64,000 nucleotides of DNA, taken from positions 62,001 through 126,000 of the forward strand of contig NZ_NAAI01000003.1 in the NCBI RefSeq assembly GCF_018155095.1, in the 5' to 3' direction. Positions 23,420 through 32,328 of the stretch are shown piece by piece. Position 1 is the first letter of the stretch. Each line of letters starts with the position of its first letter. The notes below the pieces were generated by a model. The model saw nothing but the letters and a program-made list of their open reading frames with translations, was not told the DNA's origin and did no database searches. This stretch comes from Bartonella queenslandensis. Lineage in GTDB: Bacteria > Pseudomonadota > Alphaproteobacteria > Rhizobiales > Rhizobiaceae. Made by a program: the position numbers and the translations under genes.

Positions 23420-24393
23420 TGTCTAATATTTACGATTGGTCGCTAAAAGCTGATGAAAATGCTCATTCAGATAATATCATTAATTGGGCAGAAGGTCAGC
23501 CACCTAGTTCTGTCAATGATAGTGCACGAGCAATGATGCAGCGTGTGCGTGAATATCTTGCAGATAATGGTGGATCTATTGATTCACACTTTATGGTAAA
23601 TGCAGAAGATAAAACAACATTAATTACCTTAAAGACAGTTTCACCGATAAAAAAATACAGCAATGATATTATTGTTCGTTTTAAAGCTCGTGGTGTGAAT
23701 ATTGGTACGACGACAATAACTGTTAATAATATAGGAGAAAAGTTTATCTATAAAGCTACTGATGTGGGGGTTATACCATTAGAAGGTGGAGAGCTACAAA
23801 CAGATGGCATTTATGAAATGGTATATAATAGTGGTGCTTTAATAAAAGAGCATGAGGGTTGGTATTTATTAAACCCTACACCACCAAAGGTAGAAAGTTT
23901 TCCCGCTGGATTCATTGCAACATTTGCTATGCAAAATATACCGAATGGTTGGCTTTTATGTGATGGTACGGCTTATAAACGTGAAGATTATCCGCAATTA
24001 TTTAAGGCTATAGGTTATAAATGGGGAAAAGATAGCGATACGACTTTTAAAGTTCCTGATTTTAGAGGCATGTTTCTACGTGGCTTTGATGATGGTCGGG
24101 GGTTAGATGATAATAGAAAATTTGCTGATGAGCAACAAGATAGCATAAAATCACATACGCATATTGGGACCATTGAAGAATCAGGAGAACATGTGCACGA
24201 TTTTGAGTATAAAGGAGTTGGATGGCCAACTGGTAATATCGGGAGATTACCGAATTATTATACCTATAATACAACCCTAAAAGGAACAACAGCTTCTGCT
24301 GGTGCCCATACACACAAGATAACTCTTTCCCATACGGGTGAGACAGAAACACGCCCTATTAATACAACAGTTGTCTACGCTATAAAATCATAA
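23419..24393 (+). CDS. Phage tail fibre/collar-domain protein
   Basis: This 324-residue protein resembles prophage tail-tip proteins. The N-terminus (MSNIYDWSLKADENAHSDN, then INWAEGQPPSSVNDSARAMM) is typical of phage virion proteins that begin a tail fibre. The C-terminal half carries a collar domain (IATFAMQNIPNGWLLCDGTA, YPQLFKAIGYKWG, FKVPDFRGMFLRGFDDGRG), followed by histidine-rich HTHIGTIEESGEHVHDF and AGAHTHKITLSHTGETETRP segments that may bind metal in a trimer tip. GGGGG precedes the ATG. It is intact although its phage neighbours are decayed, and a perfect terminator follows. Confidence 0.85.
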   Translation: MSNIYDWSLKADENAHSDNIINWAEGQPPSSVNDSARAMMQRVREYLADNGGSIDSHFMVNAEDKTTLITLKTVSPIKKYSNDIIVRFKARGVNIGTTTITVNNIGEKFIYKATDVGVIPLEGGELQTDGIYEMVYNSGALIKEHEGWYLLNPTPPKVESFPAGFIATFAMQNIPNGWLLCDGTAYKREDYPQLFKAIGYKWGKDSDTTFKVPDFRGMFLRGFDDGRGLDDNRKFADEQQDSIKSHTHIGTIEESGEHVHDFEYKGVGWPTGNIGRLPNYYTYNTTLKGTTASAGAHTHKITLSHTGETETRPINTTVVYAIKS

Positions 24394-24437
24394 GTATGAT
24401 TGGGTAATCAATAATCGATACACTCTGATAATTTTAT

Positions 24438-24466
24438 TAACGCGGAGGAGTTCCGCGTTATTTTCT
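24438..24466 (+). terminator. Terminator of the phage tail gene
   Basis: TAACGCGGA (24438-24446) pairs perfectly with TCCGCGTTA (24452-24460) around a 5-base loop and is followed by TTTTCT. It lies 45 bases after the stop codon. Confidence 0.85.
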
Positions 24467-24896
24467 ATGCATGTGAAGAAAAAAACTATCTTATTTATAC
24501 AATACTTGAGAGAGTTAAAAAACAATTTGTAAATAAAGAGAGAAAAGTAAAAAATATGATTTTATATGCTTTTACTATAGAGATATTATAAATTAATATT
24601 TGTATGTCAATTTTGTATATATTTCTTGGATTATGTTTATAAAAACATAAAGTTATAGAAAAAGCAGGAGAGTTCATATCGATATTATACAAAATGAAAT
24701 CTCAAGTGTTTTGAATTACGTAAAATCTTGAAAGATTTTAAACAGGGTGTTTTTTACAAAATATGGTGTGTTGGATTTTCTTTTTTAAAATGACAGATGA
24801 TAGAGAGGTGCTCATTTAAAAATAAAACAGACTTTTTAATATTTGCATGTTTTATTTTTTCTGTGGATTTTAATTTTTAGATTGCAGCCGATAGCT
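24467..24896. other. AT-rich gap between the tail gene and hmuV
   Basis: No gene seen. A hairpin AAATAAAACA (24820-24829) with TGTTTTATTT (24848-24857) may serve as a transcription stop for the heme operon on the minus strand or for readthrough on the plus strand. Flanking runs of T exist on the plus side. Confidence 0.4.
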
Positions 24897-25697
24897 TTAG
24901 GATTTAATTTCATAGGAGGATGCCTTTTGAGGAAGTATAAACGGGATATCTTCTTTAGGTAATTCAGAAACGTTTAAGGAGCAATGATAAACATCGCGGA
25001 GATTTTGTGTTGTCAAAACGGCAGGAGCATTCCCTTCGCAATAAACCTCTCCCTCCTTGAACAAGATCATATTATCTGCATAATGTGCAGCGAGATTGAG
25101 ATCGTGAAGAACGGCAAGAACACCACCACCAGAATGAGCAAATTGTTTTGCAATATCCATAACAATAATTTGATGTTGAATATCGAGGCTAGCAATAGGT
25201 TCATCCAATATCATCCAACAAGGAATTCCTTTATAAACGGGTTTCCAGATTTGGCAGAGAACACGCGCAAGTTGTACACGCGCCTGTTCTCCACCTGATA
25301 ATTGGTGATAATACAGGTTACCATAATCAGAAAGGTCAACGCGCTCTAAAGCTTTTTGAATAAGATTTTGCAATTCGGCTTTGGCAATGTGGTTTACAGA
25401 AAGGCCAAGTCCTACAACTTCATGGACTAAGAATGGGAATACGAGCGTTGTTGATTGTGGTAAAATAGCGCGCATTTTTGCCATTTCATAAGTCTTTGTT
25501 TGGCGTACATCATAACCATTTAAGGTTATTTTCCCACTGTAAGGAATTTCTCCACTCAATGCTTTGACAAAAGTACTTTTTCCTGATCCGTTAGGACCAA
25601 TAATGATGGTAAAAGCTCCACTTTTAGCTTGAAGATTAATGTGGTTAAGAATCTGTTTCTTTCCACGCTGAACGTAAATATTTGTCGCTTCAATCAT
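24897..25697 (-). CDS. hmuV: Heme ABC transporter ATP-binding protein
   Basis: HmuV powers heme import through the inner membrane with the HutC permease. It has Walker A GPNGSGKST, a Q-loop near ILPQSTTL, the signature LSGGEQARVQLARVL, Walker B WMILDEPIASLD and the switch histidine in VLHDLNLAAHYAD. These are all typical of the BtuD/HmuV group. The ATG at 25697 overlaps the hutC stop as ATGA, so upstream in-frame starts inside hutC are rejected. At 266 residues it is normal for the family. It is the last gene of the minus-strand heme-transport operon. Confidence 0.95.
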   Translation of the reverse strand: MIEATNIYVQRGKKQILNHINLQAKSGAFTIIIGPNGSGKSTFVKALSGEIPYSGKITLNGYDVRQTKTYEMAKMRAILPQSTTLVFPFLVHEVVGLGLSVNHIAKAELQNLIQKALERVDLSDYGNLYYHQLSGGEQARVQLARVLCQIWKPVYKGIPCWMILDEPIASLDIQHQIIVMDIAKQFAHSGGGVLAVLHDLNLAAHYADNMILFKEGEVYCEGNAPAVLTTQNLRDVYHCSLNVSELPKEDIPFILPQKASSYEIKS

Positions 25698-26773
25698 GAA
25701 AAGTTTGTTCCTCGTTTGCATATAAGGATCCACAGGAAGAAGGGGGCTCCAAAAAGTGCTGTTACGATTCCAATTGGCAATTCTGCGGGAGCGACGATTA
25801 AGCGTGAAAATGTATCAGCAAAAATAAGCAATGCTGCTCCCAAGAGAGCAGAATAAGGAATGAGATAGCGGTGATCAGGACCAATGAGCTGACGTAAAAT
25901 ATGAGGAACAATAATACCAATAAAACCAATACCACCACTGACAGCAACAGAACTTCCACACATAAGAGCAACAAGGGGAATAGCAATATTTTTAACACGT
26001 TGAACAGGAAAACCGATATGACCAGCAACGGCTTCTCCAAGCGCAAGAGCATTAAGTGCTCGTGATAAAAAGGGGGAGAAAAGAAGACCAATAAAGATGA
26101 AAGGGAGAACAAGCCATACTTTCAACCATGTCGCCCCCGCAAGAGAGCCAAGACTCCAAAAAGTGATATCGCGTAATTGTTGGTCATTTGCGATAAAAAT
26201 CAATGTTCCGACAACTGCACTGCTCAAGGCACCAAGGGCAATACCGGCAAGCAACATCGTTGCAATAGAGGTAAAGCTATGATGCGTTGCTATTACGTAG
26301 AGAATAATCGTTGACAAAAGCCCACCAAAAAAAGCGCCTATGATAACTTTGTACGGCTCTAGAAAAGGTGCAAATGAAACGGGAAAGACAAAACCTACAA
26401 CAATTGCTAAAACAGCACCAAGACCGGCTCCCGCTGATACACCTACAATTCCAGGATCGGCAAGAGGATTACGGAAAAGTCCTTGCATCAGAACACCAGA
26501 GACAGCCAAAGCTGCTCCGATCAATAGCCCTAAGATAACACGAGGAAACCTTATATCAATAAATATGAGATAATTGCGTGTTTTACTACTGACAGAAAAT
26601 TCTTGCGTAAATATGCTATAAAGAAAATCAAAGAGAGAAGTATTTGAAGCACCATTTAAAAGTCCGCTTAAAATACTGAAGATAAGGAATATTATTAGAC
26701 CTAAGAAGAGTATTTTTCTCAAACTCTCGCGATTTGTTTTTTTATTTTTTTTTGTTTCAGATGCATAAACCAT
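25694..26773 (-). CDS. hutC: Heme ABC transporter permease
   Basis: This is an inner-membrane permease of the FecCD/BtuC family with about ten hydrophobic segments. It is recognised by IFIDIRFPRVILGLLIGAAL, GVLMQGLFRNPLADPGIVGV, LLAGIALGALSSAV and GGIGFIGIIVPHILRQLIGP. It forms the channel for heme with HmuV and receives heme from HutB. The start ATG at 26773 has AGAGAAA upstream and is preferred over a TTG at 26791. The end overlaps hmuV by four bases. It is also known as hmuU. The gene is intact at 359 residues. Confidence 0.94.
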   Translation of the reverse strand: MVYASETKKNKKTNRESLRKILFLGLIIFLIFSILSGLLNGASNTSLFDFLYSIFTQEFSVSSKTRNYLIFIDIRFPRVILGLLIGAALAVSGVLMQGLFRNPLADPGIVGVSAGAGLGAVLAIVVGFVFPVSFAPFLEPYKVIIGAFFGGLLSTIILYVIATHHSFTSIATMLLAGIALGALSSAVVGTLIFIANDQQLRDITFWSLGSLAGATWLKVWLVLPFIFIGLLFSPFLSRALNALALGEAVAGHIGFPVQRVKNIAIPLVALMCGSSVAVSGGIGFIGIIVPHILRQLIGPDHRYLIPYSALLGAALLIFADTFSRLIVAPAELPIGIVTALFGAPFFLWILICKRGTNFS

Positions 26774-26793
26774 AGGTGGTTTCTCTAGCAATT

Positions 26794-27699
26794 TTATCCG
26801 TTTTTATCGTTTTGGTTTGCACCATAAAGCATATGAATAAGTTCTCTTGATGCGTACGCAGTGCGTGGACCAAATCCTAAGAGGTACATAGCATCCATTT
26901 GTTTAATAGCATGATTTTTTGCGGCGGTTGTTGCTTGAATTGCTGGTATAGCTAAAAGCTTTTCAAGATTAATAGATTTTCCACTATGAGTGATAAGCAA
27001 AATAGCATCAGGATTTGCTTTCAATAACGCTTCATTATTGAGAAGTTTATACCCTTTATAATCAGTAATGGCATTAATGGCACCTGAAAGTTTTATGATA
27101 CCATCAGCAGCTGTATCTGTTCCAGATGCCATAACACGTCCATTTTGCACGGACAAAATAAAAAGGACACGCTTTGGTTTCGTTACTTTTGCCAAAAGAG
27201 CATCATTATCTACAAAATCACGACTCACTTTTTGAATTAATGCAGCGGCTTGTGCTTCACGATGGATGGCTTTTCCAACGAGGTGAATTTTTTCTATGAC
27301 ACTTTCTCGAGAATAGTTCTCAGGTATGATCACGATAGGGATTGATGTTTTTTTGAGGATTTCAATTGTTGAAGGAGGCCCGCTTCCTTCAACGAGCAAG
27401 ATTCCCTCTGGAGCAAGAGACAAAACACCTTCAGGTGAAAGAGCACGCATATAGCCAAGCACAGGAAGTTTAAGGGCTTCTTTAGGATAAACGCTTGTAC
27501 TATCACGGGCAACAAGTTGATTTTGTGCTCCTAATGCATAAACAATTTCCGTCAGAGAACCACCAATAGAGACAATTCGTGCATTTTCAGAAAAATGTGT
27601 GGTAGGTTCAGCAGTGACATGGTGAGAAAAGAAACTAAGAGAAAACAATATAAAAAGAAGAGAAAACCTTAATCGTCTGTGCAAAAGAAGTATAAGCAT
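26794..27699 (-). CDS. hutB: Periplasmic heme-binding protein
   Basis: This is the substrate-binding protein of the heme ABC importer. The first 30 residues are a signal peptide (LLFILFSLSFFSHHVTAEP). The mature part is a helical-backbone binding protein with ARIVSIGGSLTEIVYALGA, VLGYMRALSPEGVLSLAPEG and VMASGTDTAADGIIKLSG. The tyrosine in GYMRAL matches the position of the heme-ligand tyrosine in ShuT-type proteins, inferred by motif position. It lies between hemS (14-bp gap) and hutC in the same operon. It is also called hmuT. Confidence 0.93.
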   Translation of the reverse strand: MLILLLHRRLRFSLLFILFSLSFFSHHVTAEPTTHFSENARIVSIGGSLTEIVYALGAQNQLVARDSTSVYPKEALKLPVLGYMRALSPEGVLSLAPEGILLVEGSGPPSTIEILKKTSIPIVIIPENYSRESVIEKIHLVGKAIHREAQAAALIQKVSRDFVDNDALLAKVTKPKRVLFILSVQNGRVMASGTDTAADGIIKLSGAINAITDYKGYKLLNNEALLKANPDAILLITHSGKSINLEKLLAIPAIQATTAAKNHAIKQMDAMYLLGFGPRTAYASRELIHMLYGANQNDKNG

Positions 27700-27712
27700 A
27701 TTTTATCTCTTT

Positions 27713-28756
27713 CTAAGCGACGACTAATTCTTGATAGGGAGGAAGAGACTTCAATAAAGAACGCCAATCCTCACGCTCTTTTTGACCTTCTTTGCGCAAG
27801 CCAAAGAATTGAACAATCATTTCATCATTTTTATCGAAAACTTCAAGTGAACTAACATAACCATCACGGGTAGGTTTGCGAACATGCCATACATGAGAAA
27901 TCCCAGACGTAAGTAAATGGAGATCAAACCCTGGATCAAGAACATTAAGCCAAGGTCCCATTTGCTTAATATTCTTTACAGTCCCACTAAAAATTTGAAT
28001 ACACCCTCTATTCCCAACAAAACACATAATTGGCAGTTCTTGTTGTGCGACTTGGTTAAGCATCATTTCAACAGCATCTATCTGTAATTCATCAGCAAAT
28101 TCATTGCCAACATATTTCACAGCATGATGCCGATTAATTTTAAATTCAGAAACAATTTTGTGAAGTTGATGTACATCTGTCATTTTCCGCCAACGATCCC
28201 GAAAAGCTTCAATATCTAAGTTTGTTACATCACATTGAACTGGAAGGGAAACGGGAAGAATGTCAAGAGCAGAGGACTGATCTTCAAGAAGGAGCTTTTC
28301 AACAAGTCCATTCCACTCTTCCATATTTGTCATATCTTTAGAATAGATCTTTAAAATAGCAACGCCATGTTGATCAAAGAATTGTAGACTTTTTGTAGGT
28401 TTTCCACGAATAATAACATCATATTCGAAACCAAACTTCCATTGTTTTGTAAAAATACGCAAATCAATTTCACCAAGTGTGATAGGAATATGCTCGTTTT
28501 GAACAATCTTTTCAAAACGTCCTGTTATTTCGTGAACAGCATGTTCGTTTCGTGTTAAGACCATAACTGTTCCAAGTCGAGGAGCACTCTCCAAGAGAGT
28601 AGCAACATCAACTTGTAGTCTTTTTGCTTTTCCAACGCTACAATAGGCCGCAATAAGTTCCGCTTCAGATATACCAATCGAAACCGCAAAATCACGGTTA
28701 CGCATTTCCTTTTTTTCTTCACGCAAACGAAGAATCATTTCAGCTGTATGTTCCAT
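27713..28756 (-). CDS. hemS: Cytoplasmic heme-handling protein HemS
   Basis: HemS binds heme entering the cytoplasm. Its relatives (HemS, ChuS, ShuS, HmuS) store or degrade heme. The 347 residues form the duplicated HemS domain. The second half contains MTDVHQL, whose histidine matches the proposed axial heme ligand of the family, and FVGNRGCIQIFSGTVKNI with RKPTRDGYVSSLEVFD. The ATG at 28756 has AAGG upstream. It heads the hemS-hutB-hutC-hmuV run, and a large inverted repeat lies between it and hutA. Whether this protein degrades heme or only sequesters it cannot be read from the sequence. Confidence 0.93.
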   Translation of the reverse strand: MEHTAEMILRLREEKKEMRNRDFAVSIGISEAELIAAYCSVGKAKRLQVDVATLLESAPRLGTVMVLTRNEHAVHEITGRFEKIVQNEHIPITLGEIDLRIFTKQWKFGFEYDVIIRGKPTKSLQFFDQHGVAILKIYSKDMTNMEEWNGLVEKLLLEDQSSALDILPVSLPVQCDVTNLDIEAFRDRWRKMTDVHQLHKIVSEFKINRHHAVKYVGNEFADELQIDAVEMMLNQVAQQELPIMCFVGNRGCIQIFSGTVKNIKQMGPWLNVLDPGFDLHLLTSGISHVWHVRKPTRDGYVSSLEVFDKNDEMIVQFFGLRKEGQKEREDWRSLLKSLPPYQELVVA

Positions 28757-28813
28757 GACTTTACCTTATGCTTAACTCAAAAACTAACTTTCAAATTTTA
28801 CAATTCCAAAGCA

Positions 28814-28845
28814 ATAGATTAAACTCTTTTAAGAGTTCAATCTAT
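28814..28845. promoter_or_regulatory. Large inverted repeat between hutA and hemS
   Basis: The 15-base arm 28814-28828 (ATAGATTAAACTCTT) matches the reverse complement of 28831-28845 with one mismatch. It lies in the 260-bp space between the hutA stop and the hemS start. There is no T-run on the minus side, so an operator for an iron or heme regulator (Irr, RirA or Fur) or an mRNA structure is as plausible as a terminator. Confidence 0.5.
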
Positions 28846-29016
28846 CACAAAATAACGCTCTATCGCCAACAGCCGGACAATTAAAAAGTGATAAAACAGA
28901 AAGAATTAAAAACCTTCTATCAAATCTTTGTAATTTTAAAGATGTTGAAAATAGAAACACAGTAATTGATCCTTTTATCGATATGATTTTATTGACCGAA
29001 TAGTTAACAGAAGTGA

Positions 29017-31194
29017 CTAAAACTTTTGTACAAATGACACCTTAAAGTTACGACCAGGCTGACTATAATAATCTTTCGGTGTTGAACTTTTCCCTGAAGG
29101 AAGTTCAGAGGCATTCCAATATTTCGTATTGAAAAGATTATAAACACCGGCTCTTAGAACAGGTCCTGTTTCACCGAATGGCTTCCACCATCCTGTCATA
29201 TCAACGACATGATATCCTGGAGTTTTTTGGTAATCAGATTCTTTAGCGACTTTGTCACGTTTGGCTGCCAAAGTAAGGATAATATCGCTTCCCCAAACTT
29301 CTTTGGCATACCCTAGGCCGATAACTGCTTTTAAAGGAGGAATTGAGTTAAGATACTCCTTTTTATCAAGATCTTTTCCTTGTGAATAAGCGAGAGAAAC
29401 ATTGCCATGGAAACCATTTTTAAGATTTAAATGTGCTTTTGTTTCAATACCAAAAATTTGCACGCGAAAACGATTCATGTAATGCCGACGCGCAAATCTG
29501 AATTCTTCTGATGGCCCTCTATCCTCGGTATCTATGAAGTTCTTATATTGGTTGATAAAGGCATTGAAGGAACCACCAAAATTTGCATTTCCATACCGTA
29601 GACCAACATCATACCCATTGCTTGTTTCTGGTTGAAGATCAGGATTTCCTTTCACGTAGTAAGCAGAAGGCTTGATATAAGAGACATAAAGTTCTGAAAT
29701 ACGCGGTGCACGAAAAGCCTGAGCCCACTGAGCATAGAGCGTTACTTGATTATGAACATCCCACTCCACGCGCAATTTAGGAGAAAAGCGCGATCCACTT
29801 CTTTCTGGAGGGAATTTATCAGAAATCAGTGCTTTTTCATAAGCAGGTGTTTTCTGAGGAACATATTTGTACCAATCATACCGAATTCCTGGTGTTACAC
29901 GAAAACGATTATCAACCAGACCAATTTCATCTTCAAAAACAAAGCCTAAATTGTAACCATTTGTGTCTGGTGAATCTGATCGATTAGCAGGAACAAAAAG
30001 ACATCCCCGCGCGTATTCTTTTATATGACAATTGTCTTTACCCAACAAATAGTGATGAAATTTAGATGACGAAACATTTGTTGCAAACCGTAACGTATGG
30101 TTTGTAGTGCCAAAATCCACGTTCTTAAATGCATCAGCATTGAAACCATAATTAATATTACGCAAGAAATTATCTCTTAAATAATCCCCTTTGGGTGCTG
30201 AAACACGAACGCCCGTCATAACGTAACGACTTGATTGCCTTTGCCAATAAAGCACCCCACTAAACGCATCAAGAACCGCATCGCCATTACCCTTATAATT
30301 ATAAGAAAGAGAAACACGCTCACGAAGCTTATCATCACGCTCATAAACAGAACCTGGAGCATACCTTTTAGACGAATTTAATTCATGCGTGTTACTGTTA
30401 TGACCAAAACGCTCTGCGGTAAAACCAAGCCGGTGATTGTCACTCAAATATTGATGAATCTTAAAAAGCAAGTTATTTTTATCAAAGTGAGAAGGGTTTT
30501 TACGCGTGCGTTCTTCATATCCTCCCACTGTTCCCATATTTTTGCGCTCATGACCCTCTACATAAGATCCTTGGAAAAGCAAAAATGTTCGGTAATTACG
30601 CACAGCAAAAGCTTGATCAATGCGCCAGCTATTATCAATAGAATGATAACCACCTTTTATAAGGCTTCCCCATTTCTTTCCTTCCACGATAAGGTCTTCA
30701 GGATCAAGGGTCCGCAACGCAATCACCCCCCCTAAGGCGCCAGAACCATAAAGACTGGAATCTGATCCTTGAATAGTATCAAACGTAGAAAGAGCATTGA
30801 AATCAAAAGTTGTGTTTCCACCTCCACCACGGAATATATCATTAAACCATGGAAGAGAAATACCATCCATTGTTGTAAGAACACGGTTTGCATCTAAACC
30901 CCGAATAACGAAACTGTTATTTTCTGAGTTATAGGATACAGAAGGATTAAGGCGACTCACATCATAAACATCAGTTATTTGTTTTTCATCAATATTCTTG
31001 TTGGTTTTACGATCAGTCAGAACAGTTATTGAATTTGAAGAATCTTCTACTTTTTTTCCTTTAATAAGGATTGGCTTGAGCTCAGTCACAACATTCTTAT
31101 CGCTGTTTTGTGCAAAAACAAATGAAGGTATACAGACCGACAACGCACCTAAAATCACACAGCTTTTATGGATATTTTTCCGTCTTATTTGCAT
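29017..31194 (-). CDS. hutA: TonB-dependent outer-membrane heme receptor
   Basis: HutA binds heme at the cell surface and moves it into the periplasm using TonB energy. The 725 residues have a signal peptide (residues 1-28, cut after FVFA), a TonB-box-like segment (LKPILIKG, about 39-46), a plug domain and a 22-strand-type barrel ending in NFKVSFVQKF with terminal phenylalanine. The heme-receptor motifs FRAP (494-497) and NPDL (517-520) are present. The stretch between them contains no histidine, unlike HemR and ShuA. It diverges from tonB with a 241-bp shared control region and precedes hemS on the minus strand. Confidence 0.94.
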   Translation of the reverse strand: MQIRRKNIHKSCVILGALSVCIPSFVFAQNSDKNVVTELKPILIKGKKVEDSSNSITVLTDRKTNKNIDEKQITDVYDVSRLNPSVSYNSENNSFVIRGLDANRVLTTMDGISLPWFNDIFRGGGGNTTFDFNALSTFDTIQGSDSSLYGSGALGGVIALRTLDPEDLIVEGKKWGSLIKGGYHSIDNSWRIDQAFAVRNYRTFLLFQGSYVEGHERKNMGTVGGYEERTRKNPSHFDKNNLLFKIHQYLSDNHRLGFTAERFGHNSNTHELNSSKRYAPGSVYERDDKLRERVSLSYNYKGNGDAVLDAFSGVLYWQRQSSRYVMTGVRVSAPKGDYLRDNFLRNINYGFNADAFKNVDFGTTNHTLRFATNVSSSKFHHYLLGKDNCHIKEYARGCLFVPANRSDSPDTNGYNLGFVFEDEIGLVDNRFRVTPGIRYDWYKYVPQKTPAYEKALISDKFPPERSGSRFSPKLRVEWDVHNQVTLYAQWAQAFRAPRISELYVSYIKPSAYYVKGNPDLQPETSNGYDVGLRYGNANFGGSFNAFINQYKNFIDTEDRGPSEEFRFARRHYMNRFRVQIFGIETKAHLNLKNGFHGNVSLAYSQGKDLDKKEYLNSIPPLKAVIGLGYAKEVWGSDIILTLAAKRDKVAKESDYQKTPGYHVVDMTGWWKPFGETGPVLRAGVYNLFNTKYWNASELPSGKSSTPKDYYSQPGRNFKVSFVQKF

Positions 31195-31435
31195 AACACA
31201 TTATAACCTTTTTCTTAACATCCCCTCTCTAAGCTTGAAATTTTACATATAAAAATGCTTGACTTAACCCTACCAAAAATTAGCCAACCAAGCAGAGATG
31301 ATTTAAATATAAAATCACAGAGGAACCATATTAAACATGATAAAATCAGTCAAGAAAAAAGTTGCAATTTCAAAATAGCTTGTTTTAATGAGATGAAATA
31401 CCAATATTGTACTTAGAATAGCGGCGGGAAAAACG
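31195..31435. promoter_or_regulatory. Divergent control region of hutA and tonB
   Basis: These 241 bases separate two divergent heme-uptake genes and must hold both promoters. TTGACT near 31259 could be a plus-strand -35 element. ATTTCA and TGAAAT repeats (about 31366 and 31393) flank the middle, and TTAGAATAG lies near 31413. Irr, Fur and RirA control of this locus is known in Bartonella quintana, but a specific operator could not be assigned here. Confidence 0.45.
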
Positions 31436-32221
31436 ATGGATTTTGCAAATATGAGGCAGTTATCAACTCTTTGGATGATTGCATTTGTTGGTGCTCTGTC
31501 TCTGCATATTGCATTGGGAGCGCAGTTTTATTTTCGAAAGGTTGGTGTCAGTAATGGTATGCTCTCGTCGACGGTCATGCTAACTCTTGCCCAAGAGAGT
31601 ATATATCTAGATGCTGATATAGACTCGTTAAATTTGGATCATAATACAGATTTATCAAATGTTAGCACAAAATCAGAACTATTGCAGCCAGATCTTTCTG
31701 AGCAAGAGCCAGAGATATCGGAAACGGTGGGTGACATTCAACCAGAAGAGTCCCAGCATACCGTAGAAAAAGATGATTTTACAGTAAAGTCTTTGGAAGA
31801 ATCTCTTCCTCAAAAAGTAGAAGATAAAATATTTGAAAAAAAAACGATACGGATACCAAAGACAGTTGTAAAAAAGCCATCTGTAAGGGCCGTGCGTTCA
31901 CTTAATGCCAGACAGAGCGGTAGTACAGCAGGGCTGGAAGATATGGTGTTAATGGAGTGGTTAGCAAAGGTACAGTCGCAATTAGAAAAGCAAAAAAATT
32001 ATGTTGTGGGACAACGTATCAGTCGAGCAAAAGGAACGGTGAAATTAGAATTTAGGGTACATGAACGGGGGAGTATTTTTTCCAGCCGCGTCGTCGTTTC
32101 TGCTGGAGATCCAGAACTTGATCGATTGGCTATGGTAGCTCTTCAACGCGTTGGTTCTTTTCCACCACCACCACCATCAAAAGTGAATAAAATTATCAGA
32201 GTCTCCTTGATCTTTAGCTGA
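31436..32221 (+). CDS. tonB: TonB energy-transducing protein
   Basis: TonB couples the inner-membrane proton gradient (through ExbB-ExbD) to HutA. The 261 residues start with a membrane anchor (about 12-32). An acidic periplasmic linker follows, without the usual long proline-lysine repeats. The TonB C-terminal domain (about 170-261) contains WLAKVQSQLEKQKNY, GTVKLEFRVHERGSI and GDPELDRLAMVALQRVGSFP, ending in IIRVSLIFS. GGGAAAAA lies upstream of the ATG. It is transcribed divergently from hutA, so it appears dedicated to the heme receptor. Confidence 0.93.
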   Translation: MDFANMRQLSTLWMIAFVGALSLHIALGAQFYFRKVGVSNGMLSSTVMLTLAQESIYLDADIDSLNLDHNTDLSNVSTKSELLQPDLSEQEPEISETVGDIQPEESQHTVEKDDFTVKSLEESLPQKVEDKIFEKKTIRIPKTVVKKPSVRAVRSLNARQSGSTAGLEDMVLMEWLAKVQSQLEKQKNYVVGQRISRAKGTVKLEFRVHERGSIFSSRVVVSAGDPELDRLAMVALQRVGSFPPPPPSKVNKIIRVSLIFS

Positions 32222-32328
32222 TTTTTTATAAGGGCTCTGTTCATATAATATATTGGTTTATAATGACTATTTATCATTTTATAATTTTAATGAAAGTTCA
32301 AATGTAGTTTTTTCGAAATCTTTTTGAC

